The translations under genes were made by a program, and so were the position numbers. Positions 56,337-64,000 of a stretch of DNA of 64,000 nucleotides are shown here, piece after piece. A model generated the notes under the pieces. It was not told where the DNA came from, ran no database searches, and saw only the letters and a program-made list of their open reading frames with translations. This DNA comes from DASSUW01 sp963849695 (GTDB lineage Bacteria > Actinomycetota > Thermoleophilia > Solirubrobacterales > Solirubrobacteraceae). The DNA lies in contig CAWKIT010000012.1 in assembly GCA_963849695.1 (NCBI GenBank), forward strand, positions 62,001 to 126,000. The letters are read 5' to 3'. How positions within the stretch are numbered: the stretch's first letter is position 1; every line of letters begins with the position of its first letter.

Positions 56337-57779
56337 TCAGGGCCGGCGCTTGATCCGCCCGCGGCGGGTCACCGCCGCGCCGCGGTTGCCCGCCGCGTCC
56401 GTGGCCCGGACCGTGAGCACGACCCGCACGAACCCGCGGCGCCGGACCGCGCGCCGTGCCCGCCGGGCGGTCTTGCGGCTCATCTTCAGCGCCACGACCG
56501 TGCGCGTGTCCGCGGCGAGCGAGCGGTGGCGGGTGGAGAGCCGCCTGACACCCGTGAGCCGCGTCGAGATCGCGACCCGGCACGCCTCGTCGCAACTGAG
56601 CGCGAGCCGCAGCCGGCGGCGATTGAGCGCCGGCCTCAGCATCCGCACGCGCAGGCCCGGCGCGACCGTGTCGACCGACGTGGCCACCGGAGCGGGCGCC
56701 GCGACCGCGCACGGCGTCGGCGCGCCGTCCTGGACCCGGTAGACCGGGCCGCTGAGCGAGGCGGCGTAGATCCGGCCGCATGCGTCCTCACCGAACGAGG
56801 ACAGGCTTGCGATCGGCAGCGGCTCTGCGCGGTCGTCCGTGTTCGGCAGTGCGACTGAGCGGAGCGAGCCGATCGCGGTGTCCCCGTACAGGTAACGGCC
56901 AATGAGTGTCGGCAGCCCCGGGTCGCGCACGACGTAGCCGCCGACGATCGCGTGGAAGCCGTCGGCGCTGCTCCGAGCGAACGCGGGGCCGGTCGTCGCG
57001 CCGGCGCAGGCCGGCCCCGGGCCGGCGATATCGCCCTCGCGGCACGGCCAGCCGAAGTTCGCGCCCGGTCCGCGGCCTGATGCCGCGGTCGCCCAGTTGA
57101 CCTCTTCCTGCGCGCTCTGGCCGACGTCGCCGATGAGCAGGTCGCCGGTGCCGCGGTCGAAGGTGAAGCGCCATGGGTTGCGCAGTCCGTAGGCCCACAC
57201 GCGCGAGCCGAACGGGTTGCCGGGCGCCGCGGCGCCGGTGCGCGCGTCGATGCGGAGGATCTTGCCGAGCTCCGATCCGAGCTCCTGCGCCACGGCCGGC
57301 GTGTTGCCACCGTCGCCGGTGCTCACGTACAGGAATCCGTCGGGCCCGAACTGGAGCTGTCCACCGTTGTGGTTCGAAGCGGTCGTATGCGGGATCGAGA
57401 GAACGAGCCGTGCGGTCGTCGGGTCGGCGACGTAGGGGTCGGGCGATCGCTGGAACTCGAGGACCTGGAGGGCATTGCCGTCGGTCGTGGTCAGGAACAC
57501 GTAGAAGCGGCCGCTGGTCGCGTAGTCGGGCGGGAACGCGATCGACAACAGGCCTTCCTCGCCACCGCCGTTCGTCCGACCCGTCACGTCGAGGAAGGTG
57601 CCGCCGCCCGCGATCTTGACCAACCCGCCCTGCTCGACGACGAACACGCGCGGGTCGTTGGGCGGCGAGGCGACGTGGACGGGTGCGTTGAACCGGCCGA
57701 TCTCGACGAGCTGCGGCGCTGCGGAGGCGGGGGCCGCGGCCAGCAGCAGGAACGCCACGGCCGGCAGCCAGGCGCGCAT
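56337..57779 (-). CDS. Secreted PQQ-dependent aldose sugar dehydrogenase-like protein
   Basis: 480 residues. A signal peptide (LPAVAFLLLAAAPASA) leads to a six-bladed propeller of the glucose/sorbosone dehydrogenase family: SNHNGGQLQFGPDGFLYVST (the catalytic His is the one in NHNGG), GLRNPWRFTFDR, IGDVGQSAQEEVNW. A C-terminal basic region of about 130 residues with SCDEACRVAIS and VVLTVRATDAAGN looks like an added Ig-like or cell-surface domain. The substrate and cofactor are inferred from family. The ATG at 57779 shares a base with the rhodanese stop (TGATG). Confidence 0.88.
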   Translation of the reverse strand: MRAWLPAVAFLLLAAAPASAAPQLVEIGRFNAPVHVASPPNDPRVFVVEQGGLVKIAGGGTFLDVTGRTNGGGEEGLLSIAFPPDYATSGRFYVFLTTTDGNALQVLEFQRSPDPYVADPTTARLVLSIPHTTASNHNGGQLQFGPDGFLYVSTGDGGNTPAVAQELGSELGKILRIDARTGAAAPGNPFGSRVWAYGLRNPWRFTFDRGTGDLLIGDVGQSAQEEVNWATAASGRGPGANFGWPCREGDIAGPGPACAGATTGPAFARSSADGFHAIVGGYVVRDPGLPTLIGRYLYGDTAIGSLRSVALPNTDDRAEPLPIASLSSFGEDACGRIYAASLSGPVYRVQDGAPTPCAVAAPAPVATSVDTVAPGLRVRMLRPALNRRRLRLALSCDEACRVAISTRLTGVRRLSTRHRSLAADTRTVVALKMSRKTARRARRAVRRRGFVRVVLTVRATDAAGNRGAAVTRRGRIKRRP

Positions 57780-58138
57780 CAGTGGTCGGCCACGTCGCCG
57801 TCGGGTGGCTCGAGCGGCAGGCCGCGCTCGTGCCAGGCGGTGATCCCGCCGTCCATCGAGTGGGCGTCGTACCCGGCGCGGCGGAAGGCGTTGGCCGCCA
57901 TTCCCGAGCGGGCGCCGATGCGGCAATAGAAGACGACGGGCTTGTCGCGGTCGATCGTCTCGGCCTGCGACGCGACCCGCTCGAGCTCGATGTGGCGCGC
58001 GCCGGAGAGGCGCCCGGCCTCCCACTCGTAGGGCTCGCGCACGTCGATCAGCTGGATGTCGCCCGCCTCGTGCCGCTCGCGCACCCAGTCCGGCGCGACG
58101 TCGACGTCGTCCGCGTGAAAAGCGTGGTCCCCGGCCAT
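57779..58138 (-). CDS. Rhodanese-domain protein
   Basis: 119 residues, one rhodanese domain: IQLIDVREPYEWEAGRL and the active-site loop VFYCRIGARSGMAANAF with the catalytic Cys, followed by GGITAWHERGLPLE. It is a sulfurtransferase or sulfur carrier in the cytosol. It is translationally coupled to the sugar dehydrogenase, an unexpected partner. Confidence 0.9.
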   Translation of the reverse strand: MAGDHAFHADDVDVAPDWVRERHEAGDIQLIDVREPYEWEAGRLSGARHIELERVASQAETIDRDKPVVFYCRIGARSGMAANAFRRAGYDAHSMDGGITAWHERGLPLEPPDGDVADH

Positions 58139-58208
58139 GCGCCTTCACGGTACTAAGTGGCCCCCGCCACAAGTCCCGACTGATGACGGAGACCACTAGG
58201 GTCGGCCC

Positions 58209-59477
58209 GTGGCCGAGTGGGTGAACTGGTCGCGAACGCAGCGCTGCGAGCCGGCGGCGATCGAGCGGCCCGCGACGCGCGCCGAGCTGGCTGCGGCGGT
58301 CGCCCGCGCCACCGGCCCCGTGCGCGTCGCCGGTGCCGGCCACTCGTTCACCGGCGGCGTGCTCACCGCCGGCACGCTGATCTCGCTGGAGCGGATGAAC
58401 CGGCTCCTCGAGGTGGACGGGGAGCTCGTCCGTGTCGAGGCCGGCATCACGCTCGACAGCCTCAGCCGCGGGCTGCACCTGCACGGCCTCGCGCTGCCCA
58501 ACCTGGGCGACATCGACGTCCAGTCGGTGGCCGGCGCACTGGCCACCGGCACCCACGGGACCGGCGCGCGGGGGCGGAACCTGTCGGCACAGGTGGAGAA
58601 GCTGGAGCTGGTGCTCGGCGACGGGAGCGAGCGCGAGCTGGCCGGCGGTGACCTGCTGCGCGCCGCCCGGGTCGGGCTCGGCGCGCTCGGCGTCGTGGCG
58701 GCGGTGACGCTGCGGTGCGTGCCGTCGTTCCGGCTCCGCGGTGTCGACGCGCCGGAGCCGCTCGACGATGTGCTCGCGTCGCTCGACGAGCGCGCGGCCG
58801 CGGCCGACCACTTCGAGTTCTGGACCTTCCCGCACTCCCCGCTCGCGCTCACCCGCACCAACACGCGGACCGACGCCCCCCGGCAGGCGCCCGGCCGCGG
58901 GCGCGCGTGGCTCGAGGACGTGCTCGTCGACAACCACGTGTTCGGGCTGCTCAACCGCGCCGGCCGCCGCTGGCCGCGTGCGATCCCGGCACTCAACCGC
59001 ACCGCAGCCCGCGCGGCATCGCAAAGAGAACGGGTCGACTGGTCGTACCGGATCTTCGCCAGCCCCCGGCTCGTGCGCTTCACCGAGATGGAGTACGCGA
59101 TCCCGCGCGAGCACGCCGCCGACGCCGTGCGCGGCGCCCGCGAGATCCTCGCCCGCCATCCGGTCTCGTTCCCGATCGAGCTGCGCCTCGTGGCCGGCGA
59201 CGACGCGCTGCTGTCACCCGCCTACGGGCGCGACAGCGCGTACGTCGCCGTGCATGTCTTCGAGGGGATGGCGTGGGAGACGCCGTTCCGCGAGGTCGAG
59301 GCGCTGATGAGCGGCTTCGGCGGCCGCCCCCACTGGGGCAAGTGGTCGTTCCTGAGCGCCGAGGAGCTCGCTCCGCGCTACCCGGAGTGGGGCGCCTTCC
59401 AGGCCGCCCGCGCCGAGCTCGACCCGGAGGGGCGGTTCGAGAACGACTGGATCAGACGCGTGCTCGGCCCCACCTAG
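58209..59477 (+). CDS. D-arabinono-1,4-lactone / L-gulono-1,4-lactone oxidase family protein
   Basis: 422 residues of the VAO/FAD-binding type 4 family. FAD is held by VRVAGAGHSFTGGVL, VAGALATGTHGTGARG and GLGALGVVAAVTL; the C-terminal ALO domain ends with the RPHWGKWSFL motif typical of aldonolactone oxidases. It oxidises an aldono-lactone or polyol; alditol oxidase is an alternative. TAGGGT ends 6 nt before the GTG at 58209, giving a leaderless transcript. The gene is divergent from the rhodanese gene. Confidence 0.88.
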   Translation: MAEWVNWSRTQRCEPAAIERPATRAELAAAVARATGPVRVAGAGHSFTGGVLTAGTLISLERMNRLLEVDGELVRVEAGITLDSLSRGLHLHGLALPNLGDIDVQSVAGALATGTHGTGARGRNLSAQVEKLELVLGDGSERELAGGDLLRAARVGLGALGVVAAVTLRCVPSFRLRGVDAPEPLDDVLASLDERAAAADHFEFWTFPHSPLALTRTNTRTDAPRQAPGRGRAWLEDVLVDNHVFGLLNRAGRRWPRAIPALNRTAARAASQRERVDWSYRIFASPRLVRFTEMEYAIPREHAADAVRGAREILARHPVSFPIELRLVAGDDALLSPAYGRDSAYVAVHVFEGMAWETPFREVEALMSGFGGRPHWGKWSFLSAEELAPRYPEWGAFQAARAELDPEGRFENDWIRRVLGPT

Positions 59478-59509
59478 GCACCAGCCGCCCGAGGCGTCAG
59501 GATCAGCAC

Positions 59510-61198
59510 ATGGTCATCGCAGCTGCGGCGCTGCTGGCCGGGCTTGCGGACGCAGCACTCGTCCTGAGCAGCGACCACTTCACGGACCGCATCTGGGCGG
59601 TGTTCGGGCCGGTGGTCGGGTGGAGCTTCGTCGGTACGGGGATGTACGCCCGGCGGCGCCGGCCCGAGTCGCGGTTCGGGGACCTGATGATCCTCCTCGG
59701 CTTCACGTGGTTCCTCGGCGGGCTCGCGGCCGCGGACAACGCCTTGGTCTTCACCGCCGGGATCCTGCTCGGCTCCGTGTGGGGCGCCGTTCTGGCGCAC
59801 GTGCTGTTCAGCTTCCCGTCCGGGCGGCTGCCGGCCGGACCGGCGCGGGCGCTCGTGATCGCCGCCTACGTCCTCGTGCCGCTGGCCCCGCTCCCGGCGA
59901 TGCTGTTCAGCACCGCCGACGACCTCGTCGACTGCGGCGCCGACTGCCCGGAGAACCTGCTGCTCGTCGAGCATGACGAGCAGCTCAGCGGGGCGCTGCT
60001 GACCGCCGGCGCGCTGGTGCTGATGATCCTGTGCCTGCTGGCCGTCTGGCTCCTGGTCAAGCGGTGGCGCGCGGCCGGCCCGGCCGAGCGTCGCAGCCTG
60101 GCCCCGCTGCTCGGCTCCGGCGCCGTGACGCTGGCGTTCGTGTTCGCCAACGCGGCCACCGGCGCCGAGGCGCTGTACGCGCTCACGTTCGTGGCGTTCG
60201 CCGTGATGCCGTTCGCGTTCCTGGCCGGCCTCGTGCGTGCCGATCTCGCGCAGGCGCGCGGCGTGCGGAGCCTGGTGGCCCGCCTCGCCGACCTGCCCGA
60301 TCCCGGGGACCTGCGCAGCGCGCTGGCCGCCGCGCTCGGCGATCCCACGCTGAGGCTCGCATTCTGGGTCCCGGAGCAGGAGCGCTACGTGGACGAGCAG
60401 GGCGCCGCCGTGGAGCTGCCCGCGGGGGCGGCGACGGAGATCGAGCGCGACGGGCGGCGGATCGCGGCGATCATCCACGACCCGGCGCTGGCCGAGGACC
60501 GGGAGACCGTCAGGGCGGCGGGAGCGGCGACCGCGCTGCTGCTCGAGAATCAGCGCCTGGACGCCGAGCTGCGGGCCAACATGCGCGAGCTGCGCGCTTC
60601 GCGCGAGCGGATCGTCGAGGCCGCGGACGCCGAGCGGCGCCGGCTCGAGCGCAACCTCCACGACGGGGCGCAGGCGCGGCTCGTGGCGCTCTCGTTCATG
60701 CTCAATCTCGGCCGCCGGCGCCTTCCTGACGAATCCGAAGCGGCGGCGCTGATCGACGCGTCGCTCGACGAGCTCAAGCAGAGCCTCCAGGAGCTGCGCG
60801 AGTTCGCCCGCGGCATCCACCCCGCCGTCCTCACCGACCACGGCCTCGAGGCCGCCGTGCGCTCGCTCGCGGCGCGGTCGCCGGTTCCGGTCTCGCTCAC
60901 CAGCACGGCCGGCGGCCGGCTCCCGGCCGCGGTCGAGACCGCGGCGTACTTCGTGGTGTCCGAAGGCCTGACGAACGTTGCGAAGTACGCCCAGGCCGAG
61001 CACGCGACCGTACGGATCGAGCGGGACAACGGCCACCTGACGGTGGAGGTGTCCGACGACGGCGTCGGCGGCGCCGCGCCGGACGCCGGCTCCGGCCTTC
61101 ACGGACTCGCAGACCGCGTCGCCGCGCTCGACGGCGCGCTCCAGGTCGCAAGCCCGCCGGGCGGCGGGACGCGGCTCCGCGCCGACCTGCCGTGCTGA
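59510..61198 (+). CDS. Membrane sensor histidine kinase, HisKA_3 type, orphan
   Basis: 562 residues. The N-terminal 240 residues contain about seven membrane helices in the layout of 7TM-type sensors. A GAF-like linker of about 100 residues follows, then the HisKA_3 helix RRRLERNLHDGAQARLVALS with the phosphorylated His and the HATPase motifs SEGLTNVAKYAQAEHATV and DDGVGG. It is similar to the kinase at 6807 in its kinase half. No response regulator lies next to it. The ATG at 59510 is chosen from the start of the first membrane helix. The 3' end is 1 bp from that of the opposing gene. Confidence 0.88.
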   Translation: MVIAAAALLAGLADAALVLSSDHFTDRIWAVFGPVVGWSFVGTGMYARRRRPESRFGDLMILLGFTWFLGGLAAADNALVFTAGILLGSVWGAVLAHVLFSFPSGRLPAGPARALVIAAYVLVPLAPLPAMLFSTADDLVDCGADCPENLLLVEHDEQLSGALLTAGALVLMILCLLAVWLLVKRWRAAGPAERRSLAPLLGSGAVTLAFVFANAATGAEALYALTFVAFAVMPFAFLAGLVRADLAQARGVRSLVARLADLPDPGDLRSALAAALGDPTLRLAFWVPEQERYVDEQGAAVELPAGAATEIERDGRRIAAIIHDPALAEDRETVRAAGAATALLLENQRLDAELRANMRELRASRERIVEAADAERRRLERNLHDGAQARLVALSFMLNLGRRRLPDESEAAALIDASLDELKQSLQELREFARGIHPAVLTDHGLEAAVRSLAARSPVPVSLTSTAGGRLPAAVETAAYFVVSEGLTNVAKYAQAEHATVRIERDNGHLTVEVSDDGVGGAAPDAGSGLHGLADRVAALDGALQVASPPGGGTRLRADLPC

Positions 61199-61199
61199 C

Positions 61200-62363
61200 C
61201 TAGAGGAACGTGCGGCCCTCGCCGCGGTAGGTCGGCACCGTGTCGACCACGCGGTCCTCGCGGATCAGGTGGAGGACGTCGAACCGCTCGCACAGCTCGC
61301 CGGCCTTGGCGTGGCGGAACCAGACGCGCGAGCCGAGCGGCAGGTCGGCCCCCAGGACCGGGGTCTGGACCTCGCCGGCGCCCTCCTGGCGGTCGAGCCT
61401 CAGGCCGGTGGGGAACGCCGGTCGCGGGAGGCGGTCGCGCCCGGCCGGGCCGGAGGCGGGGTAGCCGCCGCCGAGCACGGTCGCCACGCGCCGGCCCGGG
61501 CGCCGAACGACCGGCAGCGCGAAGAAGGCGGCCGGGCGCGGGGTGAAGCTGCTGTAGGCGTCGAACAGGGTGGGGGCGAACAGGCCCGACCCGGCGGCGA
61601 CCTCGGTCACGACCGCCTCCGCCGCGGTCGCTGCGACCGAGCCGGTGCCGCCGCCGTTGACGAACCGCAGCGGCGGGAGCGCCGACACCACGGCGGCGCG
61701 CCGCGCCGCCAGCTCACGCGCCGACGCGCGCTGCATGGCGCGCAGGGCAACGCCGAGCAGCGGGTTGCCGGGCCGGTCGCCGACGCCCGCGATCTGCGCC
61801 TCGTACATCATCAGCCCGTCGAGCTCGAGGCCCGGCCGGGCGTCGATCTCGCGCGCCAGCGCCGCGGCCTGCTCGGGCGTGCGCAGCGGCGAGCGCTTGG
61901 CCCCGATCCGCACCCGCCCGCCCAGCGGCCACCAGCCGGCGTCCACCTCGATGCAGACCCGCACGGGCCCCGCTGCTCCGGCGCTCTGGTGCGCCGCCTC
62001 GATCAGGTCGAGGTGCTCGCGGGAGTCGACCATCACCGTCACCCGCTCGCGCGCCGGCCCGCTCGCCAGCTCGCGCAGCGCGCCCCGGTCGACGGTGGGA
62101 TAGGCGACGACGACGTCGTCGTGGTCCGCGGCGAGCCACAGCGCCTCGCGCAGCGTGAACGCCAGCACGCCGGTCAGCCCGGCGCCGAGCGCGCGGTCGA
62201 TCAGCGCCCGGCACCGCACGGACTTCGACGCCAGCCGCACCGGCTTCCCGCGCGCGCGTGCCAGCAGGTCGGCGGCATTGGCGTCGAAGGCATCGAGGTC
62301 GACGACCGCGAACGGCGGCTCGAGGCCGGCGGTGGCGGTTTCGAGACGGGCCTGCAAGGGCAC
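61200..62363 (-). CDS. PLP-dependent amino acid deaminase/aldolase (alanine racemase fold)
   Basis: 387 residues. The N-terminal TIM barrel carries the PLP lysine in RLASKSVRCRAL. Further segments are VCIEVDAGWW, GLMMYEAQIAGVGD and RFVNGGGTGSV. The C-terminal beta-domain ends with WFRHAKAGELCERF, where His and Cys bind a metal in D-threonine aldolase-like enzymes. It probably acts on a D-hydroxy amino acid. The start GTG 62363 is divergent from the riboswitch-controlled gene. Confidence 0.82.
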   Translation of the reverse strand: MPLQARLETATAGLEPPFAVVDLDAFDANAADLLARARGKPVRLASKSVRCRALIDRALGAGLTGVLAFTLREALWLAADHDDVVVAYPTVDRGALRELASGPARERVTVMVDSREHLDLIEAAHQSAGAAGPVRVCIEVDAGWWPLGGRVRIGAKRSPLRTPEQAAALAREIDARPGLELDGLMMYEAQIAGVGDRPGNPLLGVALRAMQRASARELAARRAAVVSALPPLRFVNGGGTGSVAATAAEAVVTEVAAGSGLFAPTLFDAYSSFTPRPAAFFALPVVRRPGRRVATVLGGGYPASGPAGRDRLPRPAFPTGLRLDRQEGAGEVQTPVLGADLPLGSRVWFRHAKAGELCERFDVLHLIREDRVVDTVPTYRGEGRTFL

Positions 62364-62388
62364 GGACGGTACCCGGGACGCGATCCGC

Positions 62389-62394
62389 TAGAGT
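62389..62394 (+). promoter_or_regulatory. -10 box of the riboswitch transcript
   Basis: TAGAGT is placed so that transcription would start near 62401, immediately before the first leader hairpin. No clear -35 element can be read upstream. Confidence 0.5.
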
Positions 62395-62402
62395 CGCGCG
62401 CT

Positions 62403-62579
62403 GCGTTAGGGGACATAACGCCGAATTCCCGTCCGGCCCTGCCGGCGGGGAACGGGGGAACCAGTGGCCAGGCAGGCCGGGGGCGAATCGCCGCGAGGGA
62501 GCGGCGTAGCGCGACTTTTCTTTCCGCGCGAGTCCGACAGCTAACCCCGTAGGCGGTGGAGAAAGAAGGGGATTCGCCC
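62403..62579 (+). ncRNA. c-di-AMP riboswitch (ydaO-yuaA motif)
   Basis: Conserved blocks appear in the order and spacing of the ydaO motif: GCCGAATTCC (62420-), GGGGGAACCAGTGG (62454-), GGGGGCGAATC (62479-), GCGTAGCGC, TCCGACAGCTAACCCCGTAG (ending about 62552). A GCGTTA/TAACGC hairpin precedes it (62403-62421). In actinobacteria this aptamer usually precedes NlpC/P60 or Rpf-type wall hydrolases, as here. High c-di-AMP normally lowers expression. A 9-nt complement of the aptamer core (GGGCGAATC, 62481-62489) lies at 62571-62579, between the ribosome binding site and the GTG start. Confidence 0.92.
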
Positions 62580-63329
62580 GTGGTGTCACGCTGTCGAACG
62601 CTCGTTGCCGGCTTGGCCGTCGCCGGTCTCCTGCTGCCCGCCTCCGCATCCGCGGACTTCGGCGATCGTTCTCTGCGCGAGGGGAGCCGCGGCCACGACG
62701 TCCGCGTGCTGCAGGACTTCCTCACCCGCGTCGGCCTCAAGACCACCGTCGACGGCATGTACGGGCCCGCCACGGCCCGCCGCGTGCGGTCGTGGGAGCG
62801 CCGCTCGAGCGTCCGCGTCAACGGCCGCGTCTCGCGCCCCGACGCGCGCGTGCTGCGCTCGCAGGTCGAGCAGGGGATCCGCGTCCACGCCCCGGCGGTC
62901 GAGACGTTCGCCGCGGGCGAGACCGCGACGCTCGGATCGGACGGCCTCGCGGTCGCCCCGGCGTCGGCGCCGCAGCAGGTCAAGGCCGCGATCGCGGCGG
63001 CGAACCGGATCGTCGGCAAGCCGTACAAGTACGGTGGCGGCCACGCCCGCTGGGAGGACTCCGGCTACGACTGCTCCGGCTCGATGTCGTACGCCCTGCA
63101 CGGCGCCGGGCTGCTCAACCGCGCGCTCACCTCCGGCGACTTCACGCGCTGGGGCAGCGCCGGCAAGGGCAGCTGGATCACGATCTACGCCCACGGCGGC
63201 CACGGCTTCCTGGTGGTCGCCGGCCTGCGGTTCGACACCGGCTACAACAACGCCGGCAGCGGCCCGCGCTGGAGCACGCAGATGCGTCCGAGCGACGGCT
63301 ACACGGTGCGCCACCCAGACGGCTTGTAG
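62580..63329 (+). CDS. Secreted peptidoglycan hydrolase, PG-binding and NlpC/P60-like domains
   Basis: 249 residues. Signal peptide (LVAGLAVAGLLLPASASA), then a peptidoglycan-binding type 1 domain (LREGSRGHDVRVLQDFLTRV, VDGMYGPATARRVR), then a catalytic domain with GKPYKYGGGHARW, the nucleophile Cys in GYDCSGSMSYAL and a His in AHGGHGFLVVAG. It cleaves peptidoglycan peptides outside the cell. AAGGGG 8 nt before GTG 62580 sets the start. Its expression is under the c-di-AMP riboswitch. The catalytic domain is a paralogue of the one at 40526. Confidence 0.88.
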   Translation: MVSRCRTLVAGLAVAGLLLPASASADFGDRSLREGSRGHDVRVLQDFLTRVGLKTTVDGMYGPATARRVRSWERRSSVRVNGRVSRPDARVLRSQVEQGIRVHAPAVETFAAGETATLGSDGLAVAPASAPQQVKAAIAAANRIVGKPYKYGGGHARWEDSGYDCSGSMSYALHGAGLLNRALTSGDFTRWGSAGKGSWITIYAHGGHGFLVVAGLRFDTGYNNAGSGPRWSTQMRPSDGYTVRHPDGL

Positions 63330-63339
63330 CCTTCCGCCC

Positions 63340-64000
63340 GTGGCCAAGAGCGAGCACACGACGCTCGAGGTCGCGCGCCAGGAGGTCCGGCTCTCCAACC
63401 CGGCGAAGGTCTACTTCCCGAAGCCGGGCTGGACGAAGCTCGACCTCGCGCAGTACTACGTGACCGCCGCCGAAGCCGTGCTCGTCCACGTGCGCGAGCG
63501 CCCGACGGTGCTGAAGCGTTTCGTCAACGGCATCCTCGAGGAGCCGATCTGGCAGAAGCGCGTGCCGCAGAACATCCCCGGGTGGCTGCAGACCGCGACC
63601 GTCGACTTCCCGTCCGGGCGCACGGCCGAGGAGCTGGTCGCCAACGACGCCGCCCACCTCGTGTGGGCGGTCAACCTCGGGGTGATCGACTTCAACCCGT
63701 GGCCGGCGCGCCGCGCCGACCTCGACCACCCGGACGAGCTGCGCGTCGACCTCGATCCCACGCCCGGCATCGCCTGGGACGCGGTGCGCCGGACGGCGAT
63801 GGTCGTCAACGAGGTGCTGACCGAGCACGGGCTGCGCGGCTACCCGAAGACCTCGGGCTCGAAGGGCATCCACGTCAACGTGCGGATCGAGCCGCTGTGG
63901 GACTTCCTCGAGGTGCGCCGCGCGGCGCTCGCGCTGGCGCGCGAGGTCGAGCGGCGCGCGCCCGACCTCGCCACCAGCAAGTGGTGGAAGGAGGAGCGCC
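63340..64000 (+). CDS. ligD: LigD-type DNA polymerase/primase domain protein, 3' end outside window
   Basis: The first 220 residues of an archaeo-eukaryotic primase domain of the LigD PolDom class: RLSNPAKVYFPKPGWTKLDL, RFVNGILEEPIWQKRVP, the catalytic acidic motif ELRVDLDPTPG and the nucleotide-binding KTSGSKGIHVNVR. This domain fills gaps in non-homologous end joining with Ku. Whether it is a separate polymerase or part of a full LigD with ligase domain cannot be seen. A TAGCCT box overlapping the preceding stop ends 7 nt before the GTG, suggesting a leaderless transcript. Confidence 0.88.
   Translation, partial: MAKSEHTTLEVARQEVRLSNPAKVYFPKPGWTKLDLAQYYVTAAEAVLVHVRERPTVLKRFVNGILEEPIWQKRVPQNIPGWLQTATVDFPSGRTAEELVANDAAHLVWAVNLGVIDFNPWPARRADLDHPDELRVDLDPTPGIAWDAVRRTAMVVNEVLTEHGLRGYPKTSGSKGIHVNVRIEPLWDFLEVRRAALALAREVERRAPDLATSKWWKEER

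Noticed and set aside
59474..61102. A minus-strand open frame of 542 codons opposite the HisKA_3 kinase
   Set aside because: Shadow of the real kinase; no recognisable domain and biased composition. The same applies to the long frames opposite the Glf-like gene (54642-56186) and the membrane glycosyltransferase (49096-50766).

Overview
The window comes from a very GC-rich Gram-positive-type chromosome, most likely an actinobacterium of the Thermoleophilia (Solirubrobacter/Conexibacter relatives). This rests on codon bias, frequent GTG starts, promoters with almost no leader (TANNNT about 6-7 nt before the start codon), a SUF rather than ISC iron-sulfur system, and protein families typical of that group. 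No IS element, prophage, CRISPR array, tRNA or rRNA was seen.

Layout. 0-9.8 kb: the end of a SufU-type scaffold gene, an MFS transporter, four VOC-fold proteins, a PHP phosphatase, a WYL regulator, two coupled hydrolases and an orphan GAF-PAS kinase. 9.8-22.7 kb: a myo-inositol catabolic operon on the minus strand (iolE-like, a three-gene ABC importer, two Gfo/Idh/MocA dehydrogenases, an RmlD-like reductase, iolC, iolD, iolB, iolA). Every junction overlaps. A divergent LacI-type gene and two near-identical operators control it. 22.7-29.9 kb: a small trypsin-like protease, Rieske-sufB-sufD, a CGNR protein divergent from azlCD, an unknown protein and a YbaK-type editing hydrolase. 30-34.6 kb: a FecR/NHL-type secreted protein abutting a CHASE2 adenylate cyclase that carries its own cyclic-nucleotide-binding domain, then an O-methyltransferase. 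34.6-40.3 kb: a LysM protein coupled to a MinD/ParA-type ATPase, a broken sigma-factor/secreted-protein fusion, and cystathionine beta-synthase with metB. 40.3-48.6 kb: a remnant of a dienelactone hydrolase, an NlpC/P60-like hydrolase, a histone H1-like protein, a small HExxH protein, a permuted ATP-grasp protein, zinc-binding small proteins, an ECF sigma with its likely anti-sigma, and a P450. 48.5-64 kb: two polytopic glycosyltransferase-like proteins, a two-component system, a Glf-like flavoprotein, a sugar dehydrogenase, rhodanese, an aldonolactone oxidase, an orphan kinase, a PLP enzyme, a c-di-AMP riboswitch with its cell-wall hydrolase, and the start of a LigD-type polymerase.

Gene integrity. 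Between about 4.4 and 42 kb at least 20 single-base indels, mostly +1, interrupt otherwise well-conserved genes, including sufB, sufD, iolD, iolG, cbs and metB. From 42 kb to the end none were found. This pattern looks like sequence error in one part of the assembly. Frameshifted genes are therefore given as one locus with the shift position stated. Two loci are probably genuinely broken: the sigma fusion at 36.5-37.6 kb and the hydrolase remnant at 40.3 kb.

The most unusual non-coding signals are a 54-55 bp hairpin repeat present twice (42.49 and 47.19 kb), a nested hairpin array with a recurring arm sequence between convergent genes (45.64-45.89 kb), and a 9-nt complementarity between the c-di-AMP aptamer core and the translation start it controls (62.4-62.6 kb).
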